From positions 124,001 to 188,000 of the forward strand of contig CAVWYT010000006.1 of the NCBI GenBank assembly GCA_963759295.1: a stretch of DNA of 64,000 nucleotides, written 5' to 3'. Source of the DNA: WHSW01 sp963759295. Lineage in GTDB: Bacteria > Actinomycetota > Thermoleophilia > Solirubrobacterales > 70-9. The notes under the pieces were generated by a model, which saw only the letters and a list, made by a program, of their open reading frames with translations, had not been told where the DNA came from and did no database searches. The stretch's first letter is position 1. Each line of letters opens with the position of its first letter. The position numbers and the translations under genes are program-made. Below are positions 31,524-39,711 of this stretch, piece by piece.

Positions 31524-33077
31524 TCAGCCGCGAAGGGTGAGGTCGAACCTGGCGCCGTCCTTGCTGTACACCCAGTCCTTGCCGGAGAAGCCCCTGACCC
31601 GGCCGTCGGCGTTGACGATCGCCGCCGTGATCCGCTCGTACCGGCCGGCGTGATCGAGCGACACCGTGTGCTTGCCGCCCTTGCTCAGGTACGCGCGCTT
31701 GAAGACAACGGCCCCGGTGAGCGGATCGCCGTCGCGGGCGACGAGTGCGATCCCGCACCGGACCCCGTCCTCGGCGCGGGCCGTTAGCTCGATCGTGCCC
31801 CCGCGCGCGCGGACGTCGAGCAGACGATAGGCGGTGTGGTCGAGGCGGATGCGCTTCGATCCGCCGCGGGAGAGCGCGCCCTCTCGCTTCACGTCCGGAT
31901 AGGCCGCGGCGTCAGGAAAGTTGCCGGCCCCGGTGCGCCACTCCGCCGTGGTGGCGGCGAAGCGGACGAACTCGCGCTCGAAGCCGGTGCCGCCACGGTC
32001 GTCGATCGCGCGGTCGTACGAGGCGACCGCGAAGTCGGCGGGATTGGCGATCTCGGAGACCTCCCAGGCGCGGCGGATCACCGCCCTGCCCAGCCCGGCG
32101 CCGCGCTCGAGCCAGTGGTTCCAGACCCCCGAGGCGTAGATCTTCAGGCCCTTGCCGGCCTTCGCCTCGGTGATCGGGCTGCCCGGGGTCTTGGTGAACG
32201 CCGGCAGGTAGTTGAGCCAGTCGTTGACGTCCGGGAACACCTGCTCCTCGGCCCAGACCGCGGTCGACTCGAACATCCATACGTCCTGGAAGCTGTCGTA
32301 GCGCTGCTGGAGCAGATGGTTGAACTCGTGCGCGATGGTGACGCTGGCGGGGACCGCCGGGTCGGCGTAGCCGTACTCCGATTGCGCATAGTCGTCGTCG
32401 AGCACCATGTAGCCGTACTGGCTGCGGGCGCGGCCCTGGCCCGGATCGGGCGATTCGTAGCCGAACAATCCCTCGGCGCCGAGCTGCTTGAGATAGAGAT
32501 CGGCGTGGGCGCTCGCATCGGAACCGCAACCGGTCCGGTCCGGCTTCGGCGGCTGCCAGCCCATCGCGCCTGCCGTCACCTCGACGCTGTAGGAGGCCTC
32601 GGCGATCGCGAGGATCGACTCCACGTAGTCGGGAACCCCGTTGCCGTTCGAGTCGGTGAGGCTCGGTGCGTCATCGTATCCCTGGTCGTTGACCCAGAAG
32701 ACGCAGAAGTGCGGGCTCTCGGCGCTCGCAACCGGGGCGCCGGGCGGGTAACCGTCCCGGTACTGGTCGGCCGCGCCGTCGGTGGGCCGCGCCAGCAGAC
32801 TTCGAGCGCGGTCGCGATCGGCGCCATCGAGCTCCGCGTAGCTGCCCGCGAGGTTGTTCAGCGCCACGCTCGCGTCCGGAGCGGCGGCGGAGCGATCGCC
32901 GTCGAGAGCCTCCTCGGCGTCGTCGAGGGCCGTCTCGGCCTCGGCCGACGAGGGCTCGACGATCGGCTGCTGTCCGGCGGCCGGCGAGGCGAGCACGAAC
33001 GTCGCCACGAGCGCCATCGCGGTCGCGGTCGCGATCCGCGCGCGGCTGCAGGGCTCGTCGGACAAGGCGCACAACAT
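31524..33077 (-). CDS. Secreted zinc metalloprotease (MXAN_6640-like)
   Basis: 517 residues. An N-terminal signal (AMALVATFVLASPAAGQQ) is followed by an acidic linker. The catalytic part opens ESPHFCVFWVNDQGYDDAPS, then DSNGNGVPDYVESILAIAEA (a Ca-binding-like stretch). The zinc motif is TIAHEFNHLLQQRYDSF (HExxH read as HEFNH) with MFESTAVWAEEQVFPD, in which the Glu is the likely third ligand. A C-terminal beta domain ends the protein. Such proteins are extracellular peptidases of unknown target. The ATG at 33077 is 10 nt from the divergent nadE start. A 20-codon longer N-terminus is possible. Confidence 0.82.
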   Translation of the reverse strand: MLCALSDEPCSRARIATATAMALVATFVLASPAAGQQPIVEPSSAEAETALDDAEEALDGDRSAAAPDASVALNNLAGSYAELDGADRDRARSLLARPTDGAADQYRDGYPPGAPVASAESPHFCVFWVNDQGYDDAPSLTDSNGNGVPDYVESILAIAEASYSVEVTAGAMGWQPPKPDRTGCGSDASAHADLYLKQLGAEGLFGYESPDPGQGRARSQYGYMVLDDDYAQSEYGYADPAVPASVTIAHEFNHLLQQRYDSFQDVWMFESTAVWAEEQVFPDVNDWLNYLPAFTKTPGSPITEAKAGKGLKIYASGVWNHWLERGAGLGRAVIRRAWEVSEIANPADFAVASYDRAIDDRGGTGFEREFVRFAATTAEWRTGAGNFPDAAAYPDVKREGALSRGGSKRIRLDHTAYRLLDVRARGGTIELTARAEDGVRCGIALVARDGDPLTGAVVFKRAYLSKGGKHTVSLDHAGRYERITAAIVNADGRVRGFSGKDWVYSKDGARFDLTLRG

Positions 33078-33080
33078 ACT
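33075..33080 (+). promoter_or_regulatory. -10-like box CATACT, leaderless spacing
   Basis: CATACT ends 7 nt before the nadE ATG at 33088 and overlaps the start codon of the divergent protease gene (33075-33077). Confidence 0.4.
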
Positions 33081-33087
33081 TACGTGG

Positions 33088-34737
33088 ATGACTGAACCCC
33101 CGCCGAGGCTCCGCGTTGCGCTCGCGCAGGTCAACCCGACCGTCGGCGACCTGTCCGGTAACGCCGCGCTGATCGGGGACTGGATCGAGCGCGGGCGCCG
33201 GGCCGGCGCCGGCCTGATCGTCTTCCCCGAGCTCTGCCTGCCGGGCTACCCGGCCGAGGACCTCTACCTGAAGCGGCATTTCGGCGAGGCGAACCGCGCG
33301 GCGCTCGAGCGGCTCGCGCTTGCCGCCACCGGGATCACCGCGCTGGTCGGCTTCGCGGAGGCGACCGGCGGCGACGGGCGAAAGCGGGCCGACGCGCCGA
33401 GCCGGCGGCCGGTGCACAACTCCGTTGCCGTCCTGCGCGAGGGCCAGATCACCGACGTCTACCGCAAGACGAGGCTGCCGAACTACGGCGTCTTCGACGA
33501 GGTCCGCTACTTCGAGCCCGGAGACCAGCCGCTGGTCGTCTCGGTCGACGGGGTTCGGATCGGGATCACGATCTGCGAGGACGTCTGGGAGCCCGGACCT
33601 CCCGCCTCGGCGGAGGCCGAGGATCGAGCATCGCTGATCGTCAACCCGTCGGGATCGCCGTACCTGCGGGGCAAGGGCGCCGACCGCGAGCGGATGTTCG
33701 CCGAGCGCGCCCGCGCCTACCGTGTCCCGTTCGCGTTCTGCAACCTCGTCGGTGGCCAGGACGAGCTCGTCTTCGACGGCCACAGCTTCGCGGTCGACGC
33801 CGAGGGCGCGGTGATCGCCCGGGCGCGCCAGTTCGAGCAGCAGCTGCTCGTGTTCGAGCTCGGCGGCGAGCCGGGGCCGATCGCGGCGCCGCTCGGCGAC
33901 CTCGACGAGGTCTACGCGGCGCTCGTCCTCGGGATCCGCGACTACGTGCGCAAGAACGGCTTCCGCCGCGCGCTCGTCGGCCTCTCCGGCGGAATCGACT
34001 CGGCGCTCGTCGCGCTGCTCGCCGTCGACGCGCTTGGCGCCGACAACGTCACCTGCGTGGTCATGCCCTCCCCCCACTCCAGCGACGCGACCCAGTCCGA
34101 CGCCCGCCGGATCGCGCGCAACCTCGGCGCCGAGCTGATCGAGCTCCCGATCGCCCCGGCGATGCGCGCCTACGACGAGATCCTCGGCGATCGCTGGAGC
34201 GGCGGGGGCCTGCCAGCCGAGAACGTCCAGGCGCGGATCCGCGGCAACCTGCTGATGGCGCTCTCCAACGACACCGGCGCGCTCGTGCTGACGACCGGAA
34301 ACAAGAGCGAGATGTCGGTCGGCTACGCGACCCTCTACGGGGACATGGCCGGCGGCCTCGCCGTGCTCAAGGACGTCCCGAAGCAGCTCGTCTACGCGCT
34401 CGTCGCGCACCGCAACCGGCGCCGGGGTCAGGAGCCGGTCCCGGCCTCTGTCCTCGACCGGCCGCCCTCCGCGGAGCTGCGCGCCGACCAGCTCGACGAG
34501 GACTCGCTGCCGCCGTACGAAATCCTCGACCGGATCCTCGAGGGCTACGTCGAGCGCGATCTCTCACGCGCGGACCTGGTCGCCGAGGGCCTCCCGGCCG
34601 CCGTCGTCGACGACGTGATCCGCATGGTCGACCTCGCCGAGTACAAGCGCCGGCAGTCGCCGCCGGCCATCCGGATCACCAGCAGGGCGTTCGGCCGCGA
34701 CCGCCGCCTGCCGATCACCAACCGATTCCGCGGTTAG
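33088..34737 (+). CDS. nadE: Glutamine-dependent NAD+ synthetase
   Basis: 549 residues. The N-terminal nitrilase-type glutaminase domain has VFPELCLPGYPAEDLYL (Glu), YRKTRLPNYGVFDEVRYF (Lys) and ITICEDVWEPG (Cys). It releases ammonia. The C-terminal synthetase domain has the P-loop VGLSGGIDSALVA (about 298-310), then QARIRGNLLMALSN, TGNKSEMSVGYATLYGDMAG and EYKRRQSPPAIRITSRAFG. It amidates nicotinic acid adenine dinucleotide to NAD+. Stop is 5 nt from the convergent thioesterase stop. Confidence 0.95.
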   Translation: MTEPPPRLRVALAQVNPTVGDLSGNAALIGDWIERGRRAGAGLIVFPELCLPGYPAEDLYLKRHFGEANRAALERLALAATGITALVGFAEATGGDGRKRADAPSRRPVHNSVAVLREGQITDVYRKTRLPNYGVFDEVRYFEPGDQPLVVSVDGVRIGITICEDVWEPGPPASAEAEDRASLIVNPSGSPYLRGKGADRERMFAERARAYRVPFAFCNLVGGQDELVFDGHSFAVDAEGAVIARARQFEQQLLVFELGGEPGPIAAPLGDLDEVYAALVLGIRDYVRKNGFRRALVGLSGGIDSALVALLAVDALGADNVTCVVMPSPHSSDATQSDARRIARNLGAELIELPIAPAMRAYDEILGDRWSGGGLPAENVQARIRGNLLMALSNDTGALVLTTGNKSEMSVGYATLYGDMAGGLAVLKDVPKQLVYALVAHRNRRRGQEPVPASVLDRPPSAELRADQLDEDSLPPYEILDRILEGYVERDLSRADLVAEGLPAAVVDDVIRMVDLAEYKRRQSPPAIRITSRAFGRDRRLPITNRFRG

Positions 34738-34742
34738 GCCGG

Positions 34743-35144
34743 CTAGGCGGGCAGCGACCGGACCGCGATCGTCATCCGCACCAAGGCGCAGAGGCGATCG
34801 TCGTCGTCGCTGATCTCGCAGTCCCAGACCCAGGTGCTGCGGCCACGATGCCGGGCGGTCGCGACCGCGTTGACGTGGCCGGCGGTGATCGGGCGCAGGA
34901 ACGAGGCCTGGTTGGACTGGCCCATCGCGACCATGCCGTCGTCCTTGATCGCGGCGTAGGTGGCCGCCGAGCACAACGACTCGGCGATCGCGGCGAGCGC
35001 GCCGCCGTGGACGATCCCGTACGGCTGCAGGACCTGGGGCGTGACCTCGAAGCGCGCCCTGGCGCCGTCGGGATCGTGGCTCAGGTGCTCGATCCCGATC
35101 AGTCCGCTGAAGCCGTCTGACGGATCCGGTGCGCCGGCCTGCAT
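34743..35144 (-). CDS. PaaI-family hotdog thioesterase
   Basis: 133-residue hotdog thioesterase. VTPQVLQPYGIVHGGALAAI (about 35-54) carries the family HGG motif, followed by AESLCSAATYAAIKDDGMVA, with the catalytic acid in the AES position, and QSNQASFLRPITAGHVNAVA. It probably hydrolyses aryl- or acyl-CoA thioesters. The start ATG is set by TAGGGT 6 nt upstream. Confidence 0.88.
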   Translation of the reverse strand: MQAGAPDPSDGFSGLIGIEHLSHDPDGARARFEVTPQVLQPYGIVHGGALAAIAESLCSAATYAAIKDDGMVAMGQSNQASFLRPITAGHVNAVATARHRGRSTWVWDCEISDDDDRLCALVRMTIAVRSLPA

Positions 35145-35150
35145 TCGCGC

Positions 35151-35156
35151 ACCCTA
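35151..35156 (-). promoter_or_regulatory. -10-like box TAGGGT, leaderless spacing
   Basis: Minus-strand TAGGGT ends 6 nt before the ATG at 35144. Confidence 0.5.
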
Positions 35157-35202
35157 TCCGGCGGCTCGCGGCTCACCTGCGCACCACGGGACCGGCAGGC
35201 CG

Positions 35203-35208
35203 TAGTCT
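35203..35208 (+). promoter_or_regulatory. -10-like box TAGTCT, near-leaderless spacing
   Basis: TAGTCT ends 12 nt before the ATG at 35221. Confidence 0.4.
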
Positions 35209-35220
35209 GCGCCTCGGCGA

Positions 35221-36213
35221 ATGGCGCTCACCCCCGACCAACAGGCGACCCTGCAGCTTCTCTTGGAGCGCGACCAGAGCTACGCCGATCTCGCGGCGGT
35301 GCTCGGTATCGACGAGGCGGAGGTGCGTCTCCGCGCCCGCTCCGCGCTCACCGAGCTCGGGGGCGCCGATCCCGACCGCCATGTCGGCCTCACCGATTAC
35401 CTGCTCGGCCAGGCGGACCCGATCGGGCGCGCCGACGCCTCGCGCCACCTGCGCGCCGACCCTGCCGACCACGAGCTCGCGGTCGCGCTCGCGAAGCGCC
35501 TCGGCGACATGTATCCGGGCGCCGAGCTGCCGCGCCTCCCGGGCGAGCCCAGGCCGGCACGAAGGCGGCACCGAGCCGGCGGCGCCGAGGGTGGTGGGCG
35601 CCGCGTCCTTCCCGGTGCCGGGCTCACCCAGTCGCAGATCCGGGTGATCCTGATCGCCGGCTGCTCGGCGATCATCGTGCTCGCCGCCGTGCTCGGGATC
35701 GCCGGGGCGTTCGGCGGTGGCGACGACGAAGGCTCGTCGACGACGGCCGGCACGACCCCCGCGTCGGGCACCGACGAGGAGGTCTCCCGGGTGGCGCTGA
35801 GGCCCGCGGAGGGCGGGGACGCGACCGGCGAGGCCGTTTTCGGGCTCGCCACCGGCGACCAGCCCTACGTCGATCTCTCGATTCGCGGGCTCGACCCCGC
35901 ACCCCAGGACCGGACCTACGTCGTCTGGCTCGTGCTCAAGGGCACCCAGGGGTACCCGCTGTCGCCGATCTCGATCTCGCAGGATGGGACCTTCCGGGAT
36001 CGCTTCGCGATCCCATCCGCGGTTCTGCCGGTCGTCGCGCGGGTCCACTACGTGGACGTCTCGATCGCGCCGGTGAAGACGATCCGCACGCTGGTCCGCG
36101 ACGCGATCCAGAACACGAGCCTGATCCTCGACGAGCCCGGCGACGTCGTCCTGCGCGGCAGAGTCCCGGCGGGTGCTGCGCAGCAGGGGGCGGGCACCAG
36201 CCAGGGCGGTTAG
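35221..36213 (+). CDS. Membrane protein with N-terminal sigma-region-4-like HTH and RskA-like outer domain
   Basis: 330 residues. Residues 5-45 (TPDQQATLQLLLERDQSYAD, LAAVLGIDEAEVRLRARSAL) look like a sigma-70 region 4 helix-turn-helix. A charged linker leads to one transmembrane helix (VILIAGCSAIIVLAAVLGIA, about 141-160). The outer part, VALRPAEGGDATGEAVFGLA, then PYVDLSIRGLDPAPQDRTYV and VWLVLKGTQG, resembles the C-terminal RskA anti-sigma-K domain, but the usual inner zinc-binding domain is replaced by the HTH. It may sense the outside and act on transcription directly. No adjacent ECF sigma gene. Confidence 0.65.
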   Translation: MALTPDQQATLQLLLERDQSYADLAAVLGIDEAEVRLRARSALTELGGADPDRHVGLTDYLLGQADPIGRADASRHLRADPADHELAVALAKRLGDMYPGAELPRLPGEPRPARRRHRAGGAEGGGRRVLPGAGLTQSQIRVILIAGCSAIIVLAAVLGIAGAFGGGDDEGSSTTAGTTPASGTDEEVSRVALRPAEGGDATGEAVFGLATGDQPYVDLSIRGLDPAPQDRTYVVWLVLKGTQGYPLSPISISQDGTFRDRFAIPSAVLPVVARVHYVDVSIAPVKTIRTLVRDAIQNTSLILDEPGDVVLRGRVPAGAAQQGAGTSQGG

Positions 36214-37867
36214 TCAACCGTTTGCCGCGGGGAGCAGCTTGCCGGGGTTCATGATCCCGGCGGGGTCGAGCCTACACTTGAGCGCCCGCAACGCCTCGAG
36301 CCCGGTCTCGCCGACCTCAGCGCGCAGGTAGGGGGCGTGGTCGCGGCCGACCGCGTGGTGGTGGGTGATCGTCGCGCCCGCGGCGACGATCGTCGCGCAG
36401 GCCGCCGACTTCACCGCGCGCCACTGCTCGAGCTCCTCGCCGGTGCGCGCGCGGGCCGCGAACGTGAAGTAGAGCGAGGCGCCGTCGCGGTAGGAGTGCG
36501 AGAGATGGCAGATGACGATCCCTGGCGTCCCTTGCGAGCGCAGCGCGCCGTCGATCGCGGCGCCGACCGAGCGGTGCAGCTCGCCGAGCCGGGACCAGGT
36601 GTGGGCGGTCTCGAGCGTGTCGATCAGATAGCCGCGATCCATGAGCTCGTCGCGCAGGTAGGGACCCTCGAACCGCCCCCGCTCCCAAGCCGCACCGGGC
36701 TTCGTGCCCAGCGGCGCGGCTCCACCTGAGCGCAGCAGACGCGTGGAGAGCGCCCGCCGGCGCTCGACGTCCTCGCGGTCGCCCTCCCAGCCGCAGATCA
36801 TCAGGCAGCCTCCGCGTCGCCTGCGGATGCCGAGGTAGGCCTCGAGCAACCGCGCTCGCACCCCGCCGGTGCCCGCGAGCGCCAGCGACATCCGCGTCTC
36901 GGCCTCGTCCGAGAGCCGGGTGACGTCGGGCAGCCGTCCGGCCTGGGCGAGCGAGCGGACCAGCTCTGAGCCGGAGGCGAAGTCGGCGGCGATCCAGGCC
37001 TCGTAGCGGCGGACGGCAGGCGCCGGACGGACGCGCGCCGTGACCTCGGTGATCACCCCGAGAACGCCCTCCGAGCCGAGCGCAAGCTCGCGCAGCGACG
37101 GTCCCGCGGCGCTGTGCGGCGTCGCCAGGGTACGCAGCTCGCCGACGGGCGTCGACATCGCCAGCGACGTGACCAGCTCGTCGAACCGGCCGTAACCGCT
37201 CGACGCCTGACCGGCCGAGCGGGTGGCGGCGAATCCGCCGATCGTCGCGTACTCGAACGACTGCGGGAAGTGCCCGAGCGTCATCCCGTGGCCGCGCAGC
37301 GCCTCCTCGGCCTCGGGTCCACGCAGGCCCGGCCCGAGCGTCGCCGTGAGCGAGACCGGATCGACCGAGACGGACCGCATCCGCCGCAGATCGAGCGAGA
37401 TCACCGGTCCGCCGTCGCGACCGATCGGGTCGACCCCACCGACGACGCTCGTCCCGCCGCCGAACGGGACGACGGCGACGCCCTCGCGCCCGCAGACGTC
37501 GAGAACTGCGGCGACCTGCGCCGCGCTGCCGGGCATGACGACCGCGTCCGGGGCGCCCCCCGGTCGCCCCGAGCGCATCCGGACCAGGTCGGGATAGCTC
37601 TTGCCGGCGGCTCGCCGCACCCGATGCTCGCGCGCGCTCAACACGCTCGCCGCGTTGACCGCCTCGACGAGCGCTGCCGGGAGCTCGCGCGGCGGCGGCC
37701 AGGGCCACCTCCTCGAGCGAGACCCTGGGGCTCGGCTCGGCCTCGCCGAGCTCCTCTCGCAGCATCGCCAGCGCGCCCTCGCCGAGCTCCGCGCGCTTGG
37801 CGGGGTCGCCCCACCCCCACCACCTGCCGGGTGCCGGCGCACCGGCCACTCGCTCCGTTGCGCTCAT
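36214..37867 (-). CDS. FAD-linked oxidase, alkylglycerone-phosphate-synthase-like (one apparent frameshift)
   Basis: VAO-type flavoprotein. N-terminal text (PGRWWGWGDPAKRAELGEGA) is one frame off the rest. One extra base near 37690 explains it, and removal gives 550 residues. The FAD-binding PCMH domain shows DAVVMPGSAAQVAAVLDVC, VAVVPFGGGTSVVGGVDPIG and TIGGFAATRSAGQASSGYG. The C-terminal part has AAGATITHHHAVGRDHAPYL, the HHH motif of alkyldihydroxyacetonephosphate synthases, and ends RLDPAGIMNPGKLLP. Related enzymes form ether-lipid bonds or oxidize hydroxy acids. The start overlaps the SRPBCC gene stop by 4 nt. Confidence 0.8.
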
Positions 37868-38313
37868 ACGACCAGCGCCCGCTCGATCCCGTCGAGGGCG
37901 TCGTCGAGCCGCTTGCGTGCGGCGCCGCGCATCATCGCGCCGCCGAGCCGCGAGAGCCCGCGAAGCGCCTCCTCGACGGTCAGCGTGACCCGCGTGCGGG
38001 CGCCGTCGGGCTCGAGCCCGATCTCGACCCGCGAGGCGCGGAGGATGCGCTCGAACGGGGTCCCGTCGATCTCCTGCTCCCAGGCGTAGCGCCGGCCCTC
38101 GGCCGCGCCGGAGCACCGGTAGTCGGCGCGCACTCCGGCCCCACGGTCGGTCCCCAGCACCGTCGTCCACTGGGCCCGGCCACCGGCCTCGCGGACGTCC
38201 TCCACCCGCTGCGCCCTGGGCCACCAGCGGGGCAGGCTGTGCGGATCGGAGACCAGGTCCCAGACGCGGGCACGATCGGCGGCGATCACCCGGGTTCGCG
38301 AGACGCGCGGCAT
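37864..38313 (-). CDS. SRPBCC (START-like) family protein
   Basis: 149-residue helix-grip protein: RVIAADRARVWDLVSDPHSL, PRWWPRAQRVEDVREAGGRA, and ERILRASRVEIGLEPDGART, then a long C-terminal helix LGGAMMRGAARKRLDDALDG closing the hydrophobic cavity. The family binds lipids or polyketide-like ligands. It lies between ftsR and the FAD oxidase, sharing 4 nt with the latter, so a common lipid-related job is possible. Confidence 0.82.
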   Translation of the reverse strand: MPRVSRTRVIAADRARVWDLVSDPHSLPRWWPRAQRVEDVREAGGRAQWTTVLGTDRGAGVRADYRCSGAAEGRRYAWEQEIDGTPFERILRASRVEIGLEPDGARTRVTLTVEEALRGLSRLGGAMMRGAARKRLDDALDGIERALVV

Positions 38314-38329
38314 GGCGACGCCGGCGGCG

Positions 38330-39103
38330 CTACTCGGCCGTCGCCTTGAGCCGCCGCAGGTCCCGAACCAGCAGCAGGTGCTTGAGATGCCCGCAGACGG
38401 CGGCGAGGCTCTCGAGGTTCTCGATCGCCTCCTTGCGGCGCGCCTGGCTGCGGGAGCGTAGCTGGGCGCCGAGCAGCTGCTCGAGCAGCGCGGCCTCGCG
38501 GTCCGCGGAGGTCCGAAACACTCGCAGGTTGCGCCCCGCGACGCCGAACCTCGAAAGCTCGGCCGCGGCGCGGACGATCTCGAGGTCGGTCTCGTCGTAG
38601 AACTCGCGCCCGCCCTCGCGCTTCGCGGCGACGATCCCGTACTCGAGCAGCTCGCGCAGCAGCGCGTCGCCGATGCCCGCCTCGGCGACCAGATCCTCGC
38701 GGCTGAAGGTGGTCACGTTCTCGCCCACCGACGCGGCGCGTCGCTTCTGGCTCTCGTCGCTCGGCCGCCGGCCCGTGAAGTCGCCGGTTGCCAGCTCCTG
38801 GCGGATCACTCGCAGGGGAAGGAACTCGTCGCGCTGCATGCGCAGGATCGCCCGCAGCCGCTCGACGTCGGCCTGGCTGTAGAGCCGATAGCCGCCCGCC
38901 GTGCGCCGCGGCGCGAGCAGCTTCTGGTCCTCCAGATACCGGATCTTGGAGATCGAGATGTCGTCGAACTCCTGGCTGAGGATCTTCGCCACGGCGCCGA
39001 TCGTCAGCGCCTTGCGCGGGCGCGAGTCGGCCGGCTCCGCGCGCGCCGTGGCGCCCTCGACCCGGTTCGCACCGGACGTGGCTCTGCCGGTCATGACAGC
39101 CAT
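38330..39103 (-). CDS. ftsR: MerR-family regulator FtsR
   Basis: 257 residues. After a basic N-terminal extension, the MerR winged helix reads LTIGAVAKILSQEFDDISIS, KIRYLEDQKLLAPRRTAGGY and RLYSQADVERLRAILRMQ. A C-terminal part contains FSREDLVAEAGIGDALLREL and ends with an effector/dimerization helix. FtsR (Rv1828-like) follows garA in actinobacteria and controls division genes such as ftsZ. Here it is 10 nt downstream of garA in the same order. A palindrome upstream of garA could be its own operator. Confidence 0.88.
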   Translation of the reverse strand: MAVMTGRATSGANRVEGATARAEPADSRPRKALTIGAVAKILSQEFDDISISKIRYLEDQKLLAPRRTAGGYRLYSQADVERLRAILRMQRDEFLPLRVIRQELATGDFTGRRPSDESQKRRAASVGENVTTFSREDLVAEAGIGDALLRELLEYGIVAAKREGGREFYDETDLEIVRAAAELSRFGVAGRNLRVFRTSADREAALLEQLLGAQLRSRSQARRKEAIENLESLAAVCGHLKHLLLVRDLRRLKATAE

Positions 39104-39113
39104 CTGACCACCC

Positions 39114-39584
39114 TCACTTCTCCAGGTAGCTGAGCTTGTACTTGCCGATCTGGATCTCGTCGCCGTCCTCGAGGCGGTGGGACTCGATCCGGCGCCGGTT
39201 GACGTAGGTGCCGTTCAGCGACCCGAGGTCGTCGATGTAGTGGCCGTCCTGGCGCTCGACGAGCAGCGCGTGGTTGCGCGACACGGTGACGTCGTCGAGG
39301 AAGACCGCGGCGTCGGGCGTGCGGCCGATGCTCATCCGTTCCTGGTCGACGGTGAAGCTCTCCCCCGCCCTGCCCCCACCGGACCGGATCACCAGCGCGG
39401 CACCCGACTTGTCGACCTCCTCGTCGATGTCCACCGGCGTGTACTCGCCGGTCTCGTCGACCTTGTAGGTCATCGTCGTCGGGTCGTCGGCGCCCTCGGG
39501 TCGGCCCAGGAACGCACCGCACTTCTGGCAGTAGTTCGCGCCCTCGGGGTTGACGAAGCCGCACTCCGGGCAATGGAGCGCCAT
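39114..39584 (-). CDS. garA: FHA-domain signalling protein GarA, with zinc-ribbon N-terminus
   Basis: 156 residues. The N-terminus has a four-cysteine zinc ribbon (CPECGFVNPEGANYCQKCG), then a Thr-rich region (PTTMTYKVDETGEYTP) at the place where mycobacterial GarA is phosphorylated (its ETTSVF motif is absent). A C-terminal FHA domain (RMSIGRTPDAAVFLDDVTVS, then RNHALLVERQDGHYIDDLGS and LNGTYVN) binds phosphothreonine. GarA controls 2-oxoglutarate metabolism in mycobacteria. Ribosome-binding site GGGAGG lies 9 nt before the ATG, inside a 23-codon leader ORF that ends 1 nt before it. Confidence 0.88.
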   Translation of the reverse strand: MALHCPECGFVNPEGANYCQKCGAFLGRPEGADDPTTMTYKVDETGEYTPVDIDEEVDKSGAALVIRSGGGRAGESFTVDQERMSIGRTPDAAVFLDDVTVSRNHALLVERQDGHYIDDLGSLNGTYVNRRRIESHRLEDGDEIQIGKYKLSYLEK

Positions 39585-39585
39585 C

Positions 39586-39657
39586 TCAGCGAGCCTCCCG
39601 GCGACGAGCTCGCATCCGGTCCCCGCGGACCGCGGCAGTGGGGTCGCCGTAGCTCAT
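39586..39657 (-). CDS. 23-codon leader ORF before garA
   Basis: ATG at 39657 follows a perfect TATAAT by 6 nt, so the transcript would begin at or next to this ATG. The peptide starts MSYGDPTAAVRGDR and ends in an Arg-rich run (MRARRREAR), with the TGA at 39588-39586 one base before the garA ATG. Its last codons contain the garA ribosome-binding site. It may simply couple translation or act as a sensor of charged Arg-tRNA. It is too short to judge by composition. Confidence 0.5.
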   Translation of the reverse strand: MSYGDPTAAVRGDRMRARRREAR

Positions 39658-39663
39658 GGGCCG

Positions 39664-39702
39664 ATTATACGGGCGCAGCGCAAACTTCAAGTTGAGCTTG
39701 AA
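39664..39702 (-). promoter_or_regulatory. garA-ftsR promoter with TATAAT and overlapping inverted repeat
   Basis: Minus-strand TATAAT (39669-39664) with ACTTGA 17 nt upstream as -35. A perfect inverted repeat TTCAAG-N5-CTTGAA (39686-39691, 39697-39702) overlaps the -35. This AT-rich island stands out from its GC-rich surroundings. FtsR homologues bind inverted repeats in their own upstream region, so autoregulation is plausible. Confidence 0.6.
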
Positions 39703-39711
39703 CGTTTGGTC

